Origin: Fibrobacterota bacterium
GTDB taxonomy: Bacteria; Fibrobacterota; Chitinivibrionia; Chitinivibrionales; Chitinispirillaceae
Length of the DNA: 64,000 bases
NCBI GenBank assembly: GCA_023459055.1
Contig: JAEWVR010000042.1
Location: forward strand, 95,354-159,353
Direction of reading: 5' to 3'
Shown here: positions 8,825 to 16,360 of the stretch, in pieces
Layout of the letters: each line of letters starts with the position of its first letter
Position numbering within the stretch: position 1 is the stretch's first letter
Made by a program: the position numbers and the translations under genes
Notes under the pieces: model-generated
The model's input: the letters and a program-made list of their open reading frames with translations, nothing else
Database searches by the model: none
Told to the model about the DNA's origin: nothing

Positions 8825-9973
8825 ATGATTGACTATAAACGAAAACTGGAACTTAGTGAGGAGGCATCGAAGCGATCAATTTTTTTGTTTGGACCTCGTC
8901 AAACAGGAAAAACATATTTGCTTAAGAAGCTGTTTCCAGGTTCTCTGTACTATAATTTTCTAAGACCAGAAGTTTTTTTCAGATTAAGTCGCAATCCAGG
9001 GATACTTTCAGAAGAGATACGAGCAAATCAATTACAGGAACCTGTAATTATTGATGAAGTACAAAAACTTCCATATATTCTTGATGAAGTGCATGATTTG
9101 ATTGAAAGTCATCAGATCAGGTTTATTTTAACTGGAAGCAGTGCACGAAAATTAAAACGTGGAGGTGCCAATTTACTGGGTGGGAGAGCTCGAACAAGAT
9201 ATCTTCATTCTCTTGTATCCGCTGAAATTCCTGACTTTAATTTAATAAAAGCGCTGAATTATGGAACTATTCCATCAGTATATTTGTCAGATGAACCACG
9301 TGAGGATTTAATAGCTTATTGCGGGTCATATCTCAAAGAGGAGATATATTCTGAGTCGCTTGTCCGCAGAATAGACAATTTCAGTCGTTTTCTTACAACA
9401 GCAGCGTTGACAAATGCGGAGCTTTTGAATTATCATTCAGTTGCCCGTGATGCTGAAGTGGCGGTGAAGACAGTAAGGGAATATTATGAAATACTGCAAG
9501 ATACACTTATAGGAACGCTTGTTGAACCTTATAAGAAAACTACAACCAGAAAAGCGATTTCAATGGGAAAGTTCTATTTTTTTGATATAGGGGTTTCCAA
9601 CATATTGGCGCAACGATCTGGGATTGAACCAGGAAATGAGTTGTTTGGTAAATCGTTTGAACACTTTATCTTTTGTGAACTAAATACCTATCTTCATTAT
9701 TCGCACGATCAACGGCCACTAACATTTTGGAGAGATCAGGCTAAAAATGAGGTAGATTTTATCATTGGTGATGAGCTTGGTATAGAGGTAAAAGGTACGA
9801 CACTTGTTCAGGAAAAACATCTTAAAGGATTAAATTTATTTACAAAAGAAATTCCTCTGAAGCATAAGATGATTGTCTCACTTGATCAATCACCACGAAA
9901 AATTGGAGATGTTCTTATACTGCCCTGGCGTGAATTTGTAAATCGTCTGTGGGCCGGGGAGTGGAGTAAATAA
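8825..9973 (+). CDS. AAA-type ATPase with DUF4143 C-terminal domain
   Basis: The P-loop is GPRQTGKTYLL (about residues 23-33). The Walker B region is VIIDEVQKLP, followed by sensor-like ILTGSSARKLKR. The C-terminal DUF4143 domain contains FFDIGVSNIL and a nuclease-fold-like FWRDQAKNEVDFII...IEVKG stretch near residues 300-325. The length of 382 residues is typical. Family members are widespread, often in variable regions, and are suspected of defence or toxin-antitoxin-like roles, but no biochemical function is established. It stands alone behind a repeated operator-like element, and its codon use is more AT-rich than its neighbours, which hints at mobility. Confidence 0.85.
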   Translation: MIDYKRKLELSEEASKRSIFLFGPRQTGKTYLLKKLFPGSLYYNFLRPEVFFRLSRNPGILSEEIRANQLQEPVIIDEVQKLPYILDEVHDLIESHQIRFILTGSSARKLKRGGANLLGGRARTRYLHSLVSAEIPDFNLIKALNYGTIPSVYLSDEPREDLIAYCGSYLKEEIYSESLVRRIDNFSRFLTTAALTNAELLNYHSVARDAEVAVKTVREYYEILQDTLIGTLVEPYKKTTTRKAISMGKFYFFDIGVSNILAQRSGIEPGNELFGKSFEHFIFCELNTYLHYSHDQRPLTFWRDQAKNEVDFIIGDELGIEVKGTTLVQEKHLKGLNLFTKEIPLKHKMIVSLDQSPRKIGDVLILPWREFVNRLWAGEWSK

Positions 9974-9974
9974 T

Positions 9975-10005
9975 CCAGACTACTACAAACGTTGTGGTAG
10001 TCTGG
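9975..10005. terminator. Bidirectional terminator between DUF4143 ATPase and hcp
   Basis: A perfect 9-bp stem CCAGACTAC / GTAGTCTGG with further pairing inside it lies 1 bp after the ATPase stop and 44 bp from the hcp stop, between two converging genes. T-rich sequence follows on the plus strand. Confidence 0.65.
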
Positions 10006-10049
10006 ACTGTTATATTTACAGAGTTGACGTAGCGGTTTTGCTGAGAAGT

Positions 10050-11681
10050 TTACTTCTTAAGAATTGCCGCCAGATCCTGATCCGGTGTTGTAATCGGTGT
10101 CAGATTGAAATTCTCAACAAGGAACCTGAGAATATTCGGTGAAATAAATGCCGGTAATGATGGCCCGATTCTGATATTTCTGATTCCAAGCGACAACAGT
10201 GAGAGCAGAATAACAACAGCTTTCTGTTCATACCAGGAAAGTACCAGTGATAGCGGAAGATCATTAACACCGCATTTAAATGCATCCGCAAGTGCAAGTG
10301 CAATTTTAACGGCACTATAGGCATCATTGCACTGACCGACATCAAGCAAACGCGGAATTCCACCAATTTCACCAATGTCAAGATGGTTGAATCTGAATTT
10401 ACCACATGCGAGTGTAAGCACAATAGTGTCTTTTGGCGTTTTCTCAACAAATTCAGTATAGTAATTACGTCCTGGCTTTGCACCATCACAACCGCCGACG
10501 AGGAAGAAGTGTTTGATTGCTCCCGCTTTGACAGCATCAATGACGGTACCTGCTACACTCATGACAGTGTTACGGGCAAAACCGGTTGTTAGTGTGATAC
10601 CTTCTTTTGCCGGTAAGCCACCAAGTGCTTTTGCCTTATTGATCACTGCTGAAAAATCCTTGTTTGAAACGTGTTGACATCCAGGGAACTCAACAAGTCC
10701 GCAGGTAAAAACGCGGTCGGAATAGGAATCTCTTGGTTTCTGGATACAGTTTGTTGTAAACAAAAATGCAGCAGGAACATTATCAAACTCTTTCTGCTGG
10801 TTCTGCCAGGCAGTACCGAAATGACCGACCAGGTGTTTGAATTTTTTCAAACCGGGATATCCGTGGCAGGGAAGCATTTCTCCATGTGTATAGATATTAA
10901 CTCCGGTTCCTTCAGTTTGCTTCAAAAGTTGTTCGAGATCGTACAAATCATGACCGCTGACCACAATTGCCGGGCCCGGTTTCCATGCAGTTGACACTTT
11001 CGTAGGTTCCGGATGTCCATAGGTACCCGTATTGGCATCATCAAGGATCTCCATGGTTCTGATATTGACTGTACCGCATTTCATATTAAGTGCGACGAGT
11101 TCATCGACAGTAGGATTCTCTTTGTTAAGTGCTGCAAGTGCTTCCTCGACAAATGCGAAAATGGTGTCATCTTTTTTACCAAGGACATAAGCATGATCAG
11201 CATATGCGGCCAAACCTTTTAATCCAAGAGTAAGGAGCTGTTGAAGCGAACGAAGATCCTCGTTGCTCTGGCTTGATGGAATGCTGTGTGCTTCACCCTG
11301 TGCAATAATCTCACTGTCAGATGAGGCAGGGACAAATGTTACTGATGCCGGTGGATTTTCGATATCGACGCCGCTGCTTTTCAGCTTTGCAATGAAATCA
11401 GTTTTGATTTTTGCAGCCTTTTTAATAAGCGCAATAATGGTTGCATCGTAGAAGTTTACATTTGTTACTGTAGTAAAAAGTCCTTCGATTATAAATTTGT
11501 CAACCGATTCGTCCTTGACATTTTTCTTACGGCCTTCAGTAGTGAGCCATCCAAGACCTCTTAGCTGATAAATCAGCAGATCCTGAAGAGATGATGTCGT
11601 TGGTTCTTTTCCGCAGACACCGCGGACACTGCATCCTTTTCCCTGTGCAGTTTGCTCGCATTGATAGCAAAACATTCCCAT
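10050..11681 (-). CDS. hcp: Hybrid cluster protein (hydroxylamine/NO reductase), class I
   Basis: Hcp carries a [4Fe-4S] and a hybrid Fe-S-O cluster. It reduces hydroxylamine in vitro and is linked to NO detoxification and protein nitrosylation in anaerobes. The start is the ATG at 11681, preceded by AAGGAG with 7-nt spacing; a frame extending to 11792 has no such signal. The N-terminal cysteines C5, C8, C17 and C23 give C-X2-C-X8-C-X5-C, the compact class-I spacing of strict anaerobes rather than the facultative form. Later cluster ligands are seen in CHGYPGL, CGLVEFPGC and CDGAKPGRNYY. The length is 543 residues, as expected. It is the last gene of an operon with the cupin and ferredoxin genes, whose promoter carries an FNR-type box. 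Confidence 0.95.
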   Translation of the reverse strand: MGMFCYQCEQTAQGKGCSVRGVCGKEPTTSSLQDLLIYQLRGLGWLTTEGRKKNVKDESVDKFIIEGLFTTVTNVNFYDATIIALIKKAAKIKTDFIAKLKSSGVDIENPPASVTFVPASSDSEIIAQGEAHSIPSSQSNEDLRSLQQLLTLGLKGLAAYADHAYVLGKKDDTIFAFVEEALAALNKENPTVDELVALNMKCGTVNIRTMEILDDANTGTYGHPEPTKVSTAWKPGPAIVVSGHDLYDLEQLLKQTEGTGVNIYTHGEMLPCHGYPGLKKFKHLVGHFGTAWQNQQKEFDNVPAAFLFTTNCIQKPRDSYSDRVFTCGLVEFPGCQHVSNKDFSAVINKAKALGGLPAKEGITLTTGFARNTVMSVAGTVIDAVKAGAIKHFFLVGGCDGAKPGRNYYTEFVEKTPKDTIVLTLACGKFRFNHLDIGEIGGIPRLLDVGQCNDAYSAVKIALALADAFKCGVNDLPLSLVLSWYEQKAVVILLSLLSLGIRNIRIGPSLPAFISPNILRFLVENFNLTPITTPDQDLAAILKK

Positions 11682-11780
11682 TCTGTAACTCCTTTTTGTA
11701 GAGGCATTACCTCTGTTGTAAAGTAAGTATCTGCATTGTAGCAATGCAGATACTGTTAATTCTGATATTTTCTTATTCCT

Positions 11781-11808
11781 GTCACTCGTCACGAGTCACA
11801 TGTCACTA
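11781..11808. repeat. Four tandem heptamers GTCACNN abutting the cupin stop codon
   Basis: Four adjacent 7-mers are read: GTCACTC, GTCACGA, GTCACAT and GTCACTA. On the minus strand they form TGACNNG units that start right after the cupin TAG (11806-11808). They lie in the cupin-hcp gap. Confidence 0.6.
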
Positions 11809-12156
11809 CTTAGCCTTAATCATAATAAGTGTCATCTTGAACTGTTCATTGGCAGTAACTGAATGCGGTTTATTGGCAGGCATAATAAGCTGGCAACCGC
11901 TGTTAACGTTAAAAACCTTGTCTTCTATTGTAAAGACACCCGTTCCGTCAATAACCTCAACCAGTGCATTGTAGGGTGCACTATGGGTACTGAGCCGCTG
12001 TCCCTTATCAAAAGCAAATATAGTAATTGTTCCCTCAGGGGCATCTATAATTGTTCTGCTTACCACAGATCCGCTCTGATAGCTGACAAGATCTTTGTAA
12101 GAAAATGGTACAGCAACAAGTTCTGTTTGTACAGTGTTTTTTTTATCTTTTTCCAT
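11806..12156 (-). CDS. Small single-domain cupin protein
   Basis: This 116-residue protein is one conserved beta-barrel cupin. The pattern STHSAPYNALVEVIDGTG resembles cupin motif 1, with only one of its histidines in the usual place, and MPANKPHSV resembles motif 2. It has no extra domain. A near-perfect Shine-Dalgarno (GGAGGTGA) lies 4 nt before the ATG. Cupins of this size are frequent partners of hcp in anaerobe operons, and one sits here between the ferredoxin-like gene and hcp. A role in sensing or metal handling during nitrosative stress is inferred from context only. Confidence 0.85.
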   Translation of the reverse strand: MEKDKKNTVQTELVAVPFSYKDLVSYQSGSVVSRTIIDAPEGTITIFAFDKGQRLSTHSAPYNALVEVIDGTGVFTIEDKVFNVNSGCQLIMPANKPHSVTANEQFKMTLIMIKAK

Positions 12157-12183
12157 ACTATCACCTCCGTGAAAAATTATACT

Positions 12184-13014
12184 TTAAACCCATTCCTCGC
12201 TTAATACATCACCCTGAAGGCTTATAACGATTGCTTTAACGGGGATTTTCCGTGATGCCTTTGCGACTGCTGATTGTGCAAGGCGTAATAATCCACCACA
12301 GCATGGTACCTGCATGATAATTACGGTAAGAGTATTAATCTTTGCCTGGTCTACAAGCGCAGTAAGTTTTTCTGCGTAAATCTCCTGATTATCATCAAGC
12401 TTTGGACAGGCAATCGTTAGTGTTTTTCCTTTAAGAAAATCTTTGTGAAAATCACCTAAAGAAAATGCAACGCAATCAGCAGCCAGTAAAAGATCCGAAT
12501 TTTTATAGTGTGGCGCATTCGGGGAGATCAGGTGCATTTGAATGGGCCAATGGGTCAGTTGTGATGGACGTTCTGAAGTGTCTTCAGCCGGACCCTGCCT
12601 TTTTTCTTCAAAAGCCATTGATCGTGAACCTGGACAACCAGTGTGAGCTTGCATAATATCCTCCTGCGGAACTGGAACATGGTGTTCTTTCAAATAATTA
12701 ACTGCTTCATTATAGTATTCGGTTTGGCCGTGAGATTTAAGGTGCTGAAGGTGAGCTTTAATTGTGTTTACTCCTGCTTTAACAATATTCACCATTACCT
12801 TGCGTTCATCGTAAGCCTCTGCTTCACGTTCCTCCACTGTAATTGCGCCAACCGGGCAATGACCAAGGCATGCCCCGAGCCCATCACACATAAGATCACT
12901 AACCAGTCGTGCTTTGCCATCAATCATCTGGATAGCGCCTTCCGGGCAGTTTGGTATGCACATTGAACATCCTGTACACTTTTCTTCATCGATTGTTATT
13001 ATTTTTCTAACCAT
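12184..13014 (-). CDS. 4Fe-4S ferredoxin-domain protein of the hcp operon
   Basis: The N-terminus holds two ferredoxin cluster motifs: CTGCSMCIPNCP (residues 14-25) and CDGLGACLGHCP (43-54). They are followed by a linker and a C-terminal domain of about 150 residues that contains CPKLDD and VPCCGG and may bind an additional cofactor or metal. It has 276 residues, and its Shine-Dalgarno AGGAG has 6-nt spacing. It is the first gene of the operon with the cupin and hcp, so it likely supplies electrons to Hcp; this is inferred from proximity. Proteins of this architecture are common beside hcp in Clostridia and other anaerobes. Confidence 0.85.
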   Translation of the reverse strand: MVRKIITIDEEKCTGCSMCIPNCPEGAIQMIDGKARLVSDLMCDGLGACLGHCPVGAITVEEREAEAYDERKVMVNIVKAGVNTIKAHLQHLKSHGQTEYYNEAVNYLKEHHVPVPQEDIMQAHTGCPGSRSMAFEEKRQGPAEDTSERPSQLTHWPIQMHLISPNAPHYKNSDLLLAADCVAFSLGDFHKDFLKGKTLTIACPKLDDNQEIYAEKLTALVDQAKINTLTVIIMQVPCCGGLLRLAQSAVAKASRKIPVKAIVISLQGDVLSEEWV

Positions 13015-13052
13015 TGTTTACTCCTGGTCGCTGGTTTCATTTCATCGTTCTG

Positions 13053-13099
13053 ATATAAATATGCCATAAAATCACAGGCAGATCATTGATCCGGATCAA
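13053..13099 (-). promoter_or_regulatory. FNR-type box and -10 element of the hcp operon promoter
   Basis: A perfect TTGAT-CCGG-ATCAA palindrome occupies 13086-13099, matching the FNR/Crp-Fnr consensus TTGAT-N4-ATCAA. A -10-like CATATT lies at 13063-13058. This puts the box centre at about -41.5 from the predicted start, the classical class II activator position. The first gene starts 72 bp from the box edge. Regulation by an FNR, HcpR or NnrR-like protein responding to anoxia or NO is inferred. Confidence 0.75.
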
Positions 13100-13407
13100 G
13101 AAAACGTTAGAAAGTTACTCTGTTTAAAAAAAATCGTTCGATAGAGATTTACTATGCTGCAACCATTTTTGATTGTCGTTAGAATTATATAGAAAAATAA
13201 AGTGTCCGGATTTATTTTTGGATTCCCTATTGTAAAAAACCAGAGAATAGTGCAATAAACTTGAAAGAGTTCTATCAATAAAGGGCGTCGACCTGTAACT
13301 TGTTGAATTGTGAATGCAGCATGGTTTGATTTGAATACTACAACCAGGAAGCAATCAATAAATTACATAAATCGAAGTGCTCTTGACAAATTAAGAAATG
13401 AGGGCAA
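13100..13407. other. Intergenic region upstream of pyk
   Basis: This 308-bp AT-rich stretch lies between the divergent hcp-operon promoter and pyk. I see no gene. A TTGACA at 13383-13388 is too near the pyk start to serve it. Confidence 0.4.
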
Positions 13408-14844
13408 ATGAAAAGACTTCACAGAAAAACAAAGATCATATCAACCATTGGGCCGGCAAGTAATAATGGAGAGATGATTTCCAGGTTGCTTAAATCGGGA
13501 GTAAATGTATTTCGGTTGAATTTTTCGCATGGAACCTGCGAAATGCACGGACAGGTATTGAAGTTGATCAGAGAAAAATCTCAGGAACTTGGCGTGGAAG
13601 TTGCGGTGCTTGCAGATCTTCAGGGACCAAAAATCCGCACGGGAAAAACACCTGATAATAGTTCGATTCATCTCGAAACCGGGTCAAAAGTTATCATGGT
13701 ATCTGATATGACTCAGGTTTGTTCAGCATCAATTATTACCATTGATTATCCGGGTCTTGCAAAAGAGATCACCAAAGGACAGCTCGTCCTTATCAATGAT
13801 GGTGCGGTGTCGTTACGTGTTGATACTATAGATAGCGATGATACCATACACTGTACTGTTTTGTCAGGTGGCATATACTCATCACGTAAAGGAGTTAATT
13901 TTCCTGATGTCGATCTCTCTATTCCGTCAATGACACAAAAAGACCTAACAGATCTGGAGTTTATTCTTAAAAACGATTTTCAATATGTAGCATTATCATT
14001 TGTCCGTAAAGCCGATGACGTTATTAAACTTAAAGAAATTATTAAAGAGAGCAGAGCTGATATTGAGGTTATTGCTAAAATCGAAAAACCTGAAGCTGCA
14101 CGGCGTATTGATGATATCCTGAAGGTTTCTGATGGTATAATGGTTGCCCGTGGAGATCTTGGTGTAGAAGTCAATATCGCTCTGGTTCCAATCATTCAAA
14201 AACAGTTAATCGGGAAAGCTAATAAAGCTGGTAAAATTGTAATTGTAGCAACACAAATGCTCGAATCAATGATTAAGTCTCCAATTCCAACAAGAGCTGA
14301 AACTACTGATGTTGCTAATGCGGTAATTGATGGAGCTGATGCAATAATGCTATCCGGTGAAACCGCAACAGGTCTTTTCCCGGTTGCTGCAGTAGAGACA
14401 ATGCGTAGTATTGCCTGTAACGCAGAATGTTCAAACTATATTGATTACGGAAAAAACGCGTATATATCAAATATTCAGTTTCCGCCTTTTGCAATCTGTG
14501 AAGCAGCACGGTGGGCAAGCCAAAATCTTGGAAATATTCCTGTTTGTGTCTATTCTCTGACCGGTGCAACGGCTGAGTACCTTTCAAAGGTTCGTGTAAT
14601 TGCTCCGATTTTTGTTTTTACGCCAAACCATCAGGTAATCAAACAACTATCACTTCAATGGAATGTTACTGCCTTCTTTATGGAATTTAATACTGATGTC
14701 TCTGAATTACATCATGATGCAGAGGATGTTCTTATTAAAGAAAAGTTTATCAAAGCCGGTGATCTGATTGCCCATATTTGTGGTACAACACCAATTGCAG
14801 GAGCGACAGATACGCTTAGAATTAAAAAAGTTGGTGAGAATTAA
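13408..14844 (+). CDS. pyk: Pyruvate kinase
   Basis: This cytosolic glycolytic enzyme converts phosphoenolpyruvate and ADP to pyruvate and ATP. The full barrel is present: KIISTIGPAS at the start, RLNFSHGT (residues 35-42), the active-site stretch IEVIAKIEKPEA, the family signature MVARGDLGVE (about 249-258) and TQMLESM. A C-terminal allosteric-type domain includes GDLIAHICGTTPIAGATDTLRI. The length of 478 residues is typical. A Shine-Dalgarno GAGGG lies 3 nt before the ATG. It appears to be monocistronic and is followed by weak hairpins and then tRNA-Arg. Confidence 0.96.
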   Translation: MKRLHRKTKIISTIGPASNNGEMISRLLKSGVNVFRLNFSHGTCEMHGQVLKLIREKSQELGVEVAVLADLQGPKIRTGKTPDNSSIHLETGSKVIMVSDMTQVCSASIITIDYPGLAKEITKGQLVLINDGAVSLRVDTIDSDDTIHCTVLSGGIYSSRKGVNFPDVDLSIPSMTQKDLTDLEFILKNDFQYVALSFVRKADDVIKLKEIIKESRADIEVIAKIEKPEAARRIDDILKVSDGIMVARGDLGVEVNIALVPIIQKQLIGKANKAGKIVIVATQMLESMIKSPIPTRAETTDVANAVIDGADAIMLSGETATGLFPVAAVETMRSIACNAECSNYIDYGKNAYISNIQFPPFAICEAARWASQNLGNIPVCVYSLTGATAEYLSKVRVIAPIFVFTPNHQVIKQLSLQWNVTAFFMEFNTDVSELHHDAEDVLIKEKFIKAGDLIAHICGTTPIAGATDTLRIKKVGEN

Positions 14845-15007
14845 CCTGGTATCCGGGTACTGTAACCAGGCAATTGGTATAATCCCGACTAAAATCGTGG
14901 TTTTTTAGTAGATGGTGAATAAATTTACGTCTTATACAATTTTTCTCTGGCGTAGCAAAGAAAAAGAACATATTTTTAGGTCATCATTTTTTGATCGTTG
15001 AAATTTT

Positions 15008-15081
15008 GCGGCCATAGCTCAATTGGATAGAGCATCTGACTACGGATCAGAAGGTTTGGGGTTCGACTCCCTATGGCCGTA
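15008..15081 (+). tRNA. tRNA-Arg (anticodon ACG)
   Basis: A complete cloverleaf of 74 nt can be folded by eye. The acceptor is GCGGCCA/TGGCCGT, the D stem GCTC/GAGC, the anticodon stem TCTGA/TCAGA with loop CTACGGA (anticodon ACG), and the T arm TGGGG-TTCGACT-CCCTA with one G-T pair. The discriminator is A. CCA is not encoded. Confidence 0.95.
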
Positions 15082-15094
15082 TTAAATACCTAAA

Positions 15095-15133
15095 GCCTGT
15101 AACACTAAAAATCAATGTGTTACGGGCTTTTTT
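15095..15133 (+). terminator. Rho-independent terminator of tRNA-Arg
   Basis: An 11-bp stem GCCTGTAACAC / GTGTTACGGGC with one G-T pair is followed by TTTTTT. It begins 14 bp after the tRNA. Confidence 0.9.
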
Positions 15134-15325
15134 GTTATATGCTGTTCTATATCTATATAACTCAATATCGTTGTATATCCATCAAAACACGACTTGGCCT
15201 GACACACAAAACTTAATTAAAACGTTTTAGCTGCAAAATAAAAAGGCAAAAAAACATATTATAAAGACCGGTGATGGACTAGATTGTGAATTCTTCATAG
15301 TATTGATAAATAGTTGTTGAAGTAA

Positions 15326-15356
15326 TTAACACTGTTAGTTATATTAACAGTGTTAA
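15326..15356. promoter_or_regulatory. Perfect 12-bp palindrome upstream of the TetR gene
   Basis: TTAACACTGTTA (15326-15337) and its exact complement TAACAGTGTTAA (15345-15356) are separated by 7 bp. The element ends 28 bp before the chosen tetR start, so it covers the likely promoter and fits an autoregulatory TetR operator. Confidence 0.75.
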
Positions 15357-15384
15357 CATGAGCAACTATTTAATTGGAGGGTGT

Positions 15385-15966
15385 ATGAATGAAGTTCGTG
15401 AAGAGAGGATTAAGGGCTATTTCCTTTCGGCCGCGAAAGATCTGATCCGGGGTGAGGGGTTGGAAGTTATAAGTGCAAGGAATATTGCGGAAAGAGCAGG
15501 GTACTCGTATGCGACGTTATATAATTATTTCCATGACATTAGAGATCTGATTTTCAGTTGTGTTGAGGACTTTCTTGAAGAGTGCAGAGTTTTTGTCCAG
15601 AGTTACTCATCAAAAGCACCTGCAGGAAAAGATCATTTAATTTCAGTTGTTAGTGGATATTGCAATTTTTTCATCCAGTATCCCGGGATCTTTGATCTGT
15701 TGTTTCATCAGAAGTTATCAACTATTACAACTGCGCAGTCAAAGACAGGAAAGATTGTTGATTTCCTGCCTGAATTAACAGCAAGTGACTGGCACATAAT
15801 TTTTGGAGAGCATGACACGGATACGATTTCTGATGCTCAGAATGCGTATGTGTATGCAATTCATGGTCTTCTTCTTCTGTATCTTAATAATCGTCAGGTG
15901 ATGGAATACAGTCAGGTGATGGAAAAGATACAAAAATTAACAGAGTGTGCTATACATAGTTGTTGA
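15385..15966 (+). CDS. TetR/AcrR-family transcriptional regulator
   Basis: The N-terminal helix-turn-helix is typical: ISARNIAERAGYSYATLYNYFHDIRDLI (about residues 26-53 from the chosen start). A helical ligand-binding domain of about 140 residues with no recognisable ligand signature follows. I place the start at the ATG at 15385, with GGAGG 4 nt upstream, rather than the ATG at 15358. The earlier codon lies directly against the 12-bp palindrome and lacks a ribosome site. The protein then has 193 residues. The palindrome just upstream suggests autorepression. No adjacent efflux or metabolic gene shares its strand, so its target is unknown. Confidence 0.85.
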   Translation: MNEVREERIKGYFLSAAKDLIRGEGLEVISARNIAERAGYSYATLYNYFHDIRDLIFSCVEDFLEECRVFVQSYSSKAPAGKDHLISVVSGYCNFFIQYPGIFDLLFHQKLSTITTAQSKTGKIVDFLPELTASDWHIIFGEHDTDTISDAQNAYVYAIHGLLLLYLNNRQVMEYSQVMEKIQKLTECAIHSC

Positions 15967-16001
15967 ATTTGAAATCGTGAATGTGCAGGGAAAGATAAGA
16001 T

Positions 16002-16075
16002 TGGAGGCGGCACCCAGATTTGAACTGGGGATGAAAGTTTTGCAGACTTCTGCCTTACCACTTGGCTATGCCGCC
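16002..16075 (-). tRNA. tRNA-Cys (anticodon GCA)
   Basis: On the minus strand the acceptor GGCGGCA/TGCCGCC and an anticodon loop CTGCAAA (anticodon GCA) are readable. The discriminator is T (U73), the expected identity base for Cys. The mature body is 16005-16075 (71 nt), and CCA is encoded at 16004-16002, unlike the tRNA-Gly beside it. Confidence 0.93.
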
Positions 16076-16092
16076 CTAATTATCAAAAAGAA

Positions 16093-16119
16093 TGGGTTTC
16101 CTTGTTGAAAGGAAACCCA
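16093..16119. terminator. Hairpin between tRNA-Gly and tRNA-Cys
   Basis: A perfect 9-bp stem TGGGTTTCC / GGAAACCCA is flanked by T-tracts on both strands. It lies between the two tRNA genes, so it could be a terminator after tRNA-Gly or a processing hairpin within a shared transcript. Confidence 0.6.
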
Positions 16120-16131
16120 GAATTTTTTTAA

Positions 16132-16203
16132 AGCGAGAGACGAGATTTGAACTCGCGACAGCTACCTTGGCAAGGTAGAGCTCTACCACTGAGCTACTCT
16201 CGC
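16132..16203 (-). tRNA. tRNA-Gly (anticodon GCC)
   Basis: The 72-nt minus-strand cloverleaf has acceptor GCGAGAG/CTCTCGC, D stem GCTC/GAGC, and anticodon stem CTACC/GGTAG with loop TTGCCAA (anticodon GCC). The T loop contains TTCAAAT and the discriminator is T. CCA is not encoded. Confidence 0.94.
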
Positions 16204-16215
16204 AATTGGAACATA

Positions 16216-16244
16216 AATATAAACCATTGCGATTGTAGTGTCAA
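16216..16244 (-). promoter_or_regulatory. Sigma-70 promoter of the tRNA-Gly/tRNA-Cys pair
   Basis: The minus strand has a perfect -35 TTGACA (16244-16239), a 17-bp spacer and -10 TATATT (16221-16216). The predicted start is about 6 nt before tRNA-Gly at 16203. Confidence 0.85.
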
Positions 16245-16360
16245 TAAAAAAATTACATTTTTATATAAAACAGCGTAAAAAAACAGTGGAAAAATCAGAT
16301 AGAAGACGACTCACAGATGAAAAAGTATGTTTTATGATACCTTAATTCTGAGTATCATTA

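Noticed and set aside
13383..13388. TTGACA just before pyk as a promoter
   Set aside because: A 17-bp spacer would place the -10 over the pyk start codon.
14845..14910. Terminator after pyk
   Set aside because: CCTGGT/ACCAGG and ACTAAAA/TTTTAGT pairs exist, but the first has no T-run and the second has a weak stem, so I do not call it.
16334..16358. Terminator after the GGDEF gene (ATGATAC/GTATCAT)
   Set aside because: The 7-bp AT-rich stem is followed by A-rich sequence on the relevant strand.
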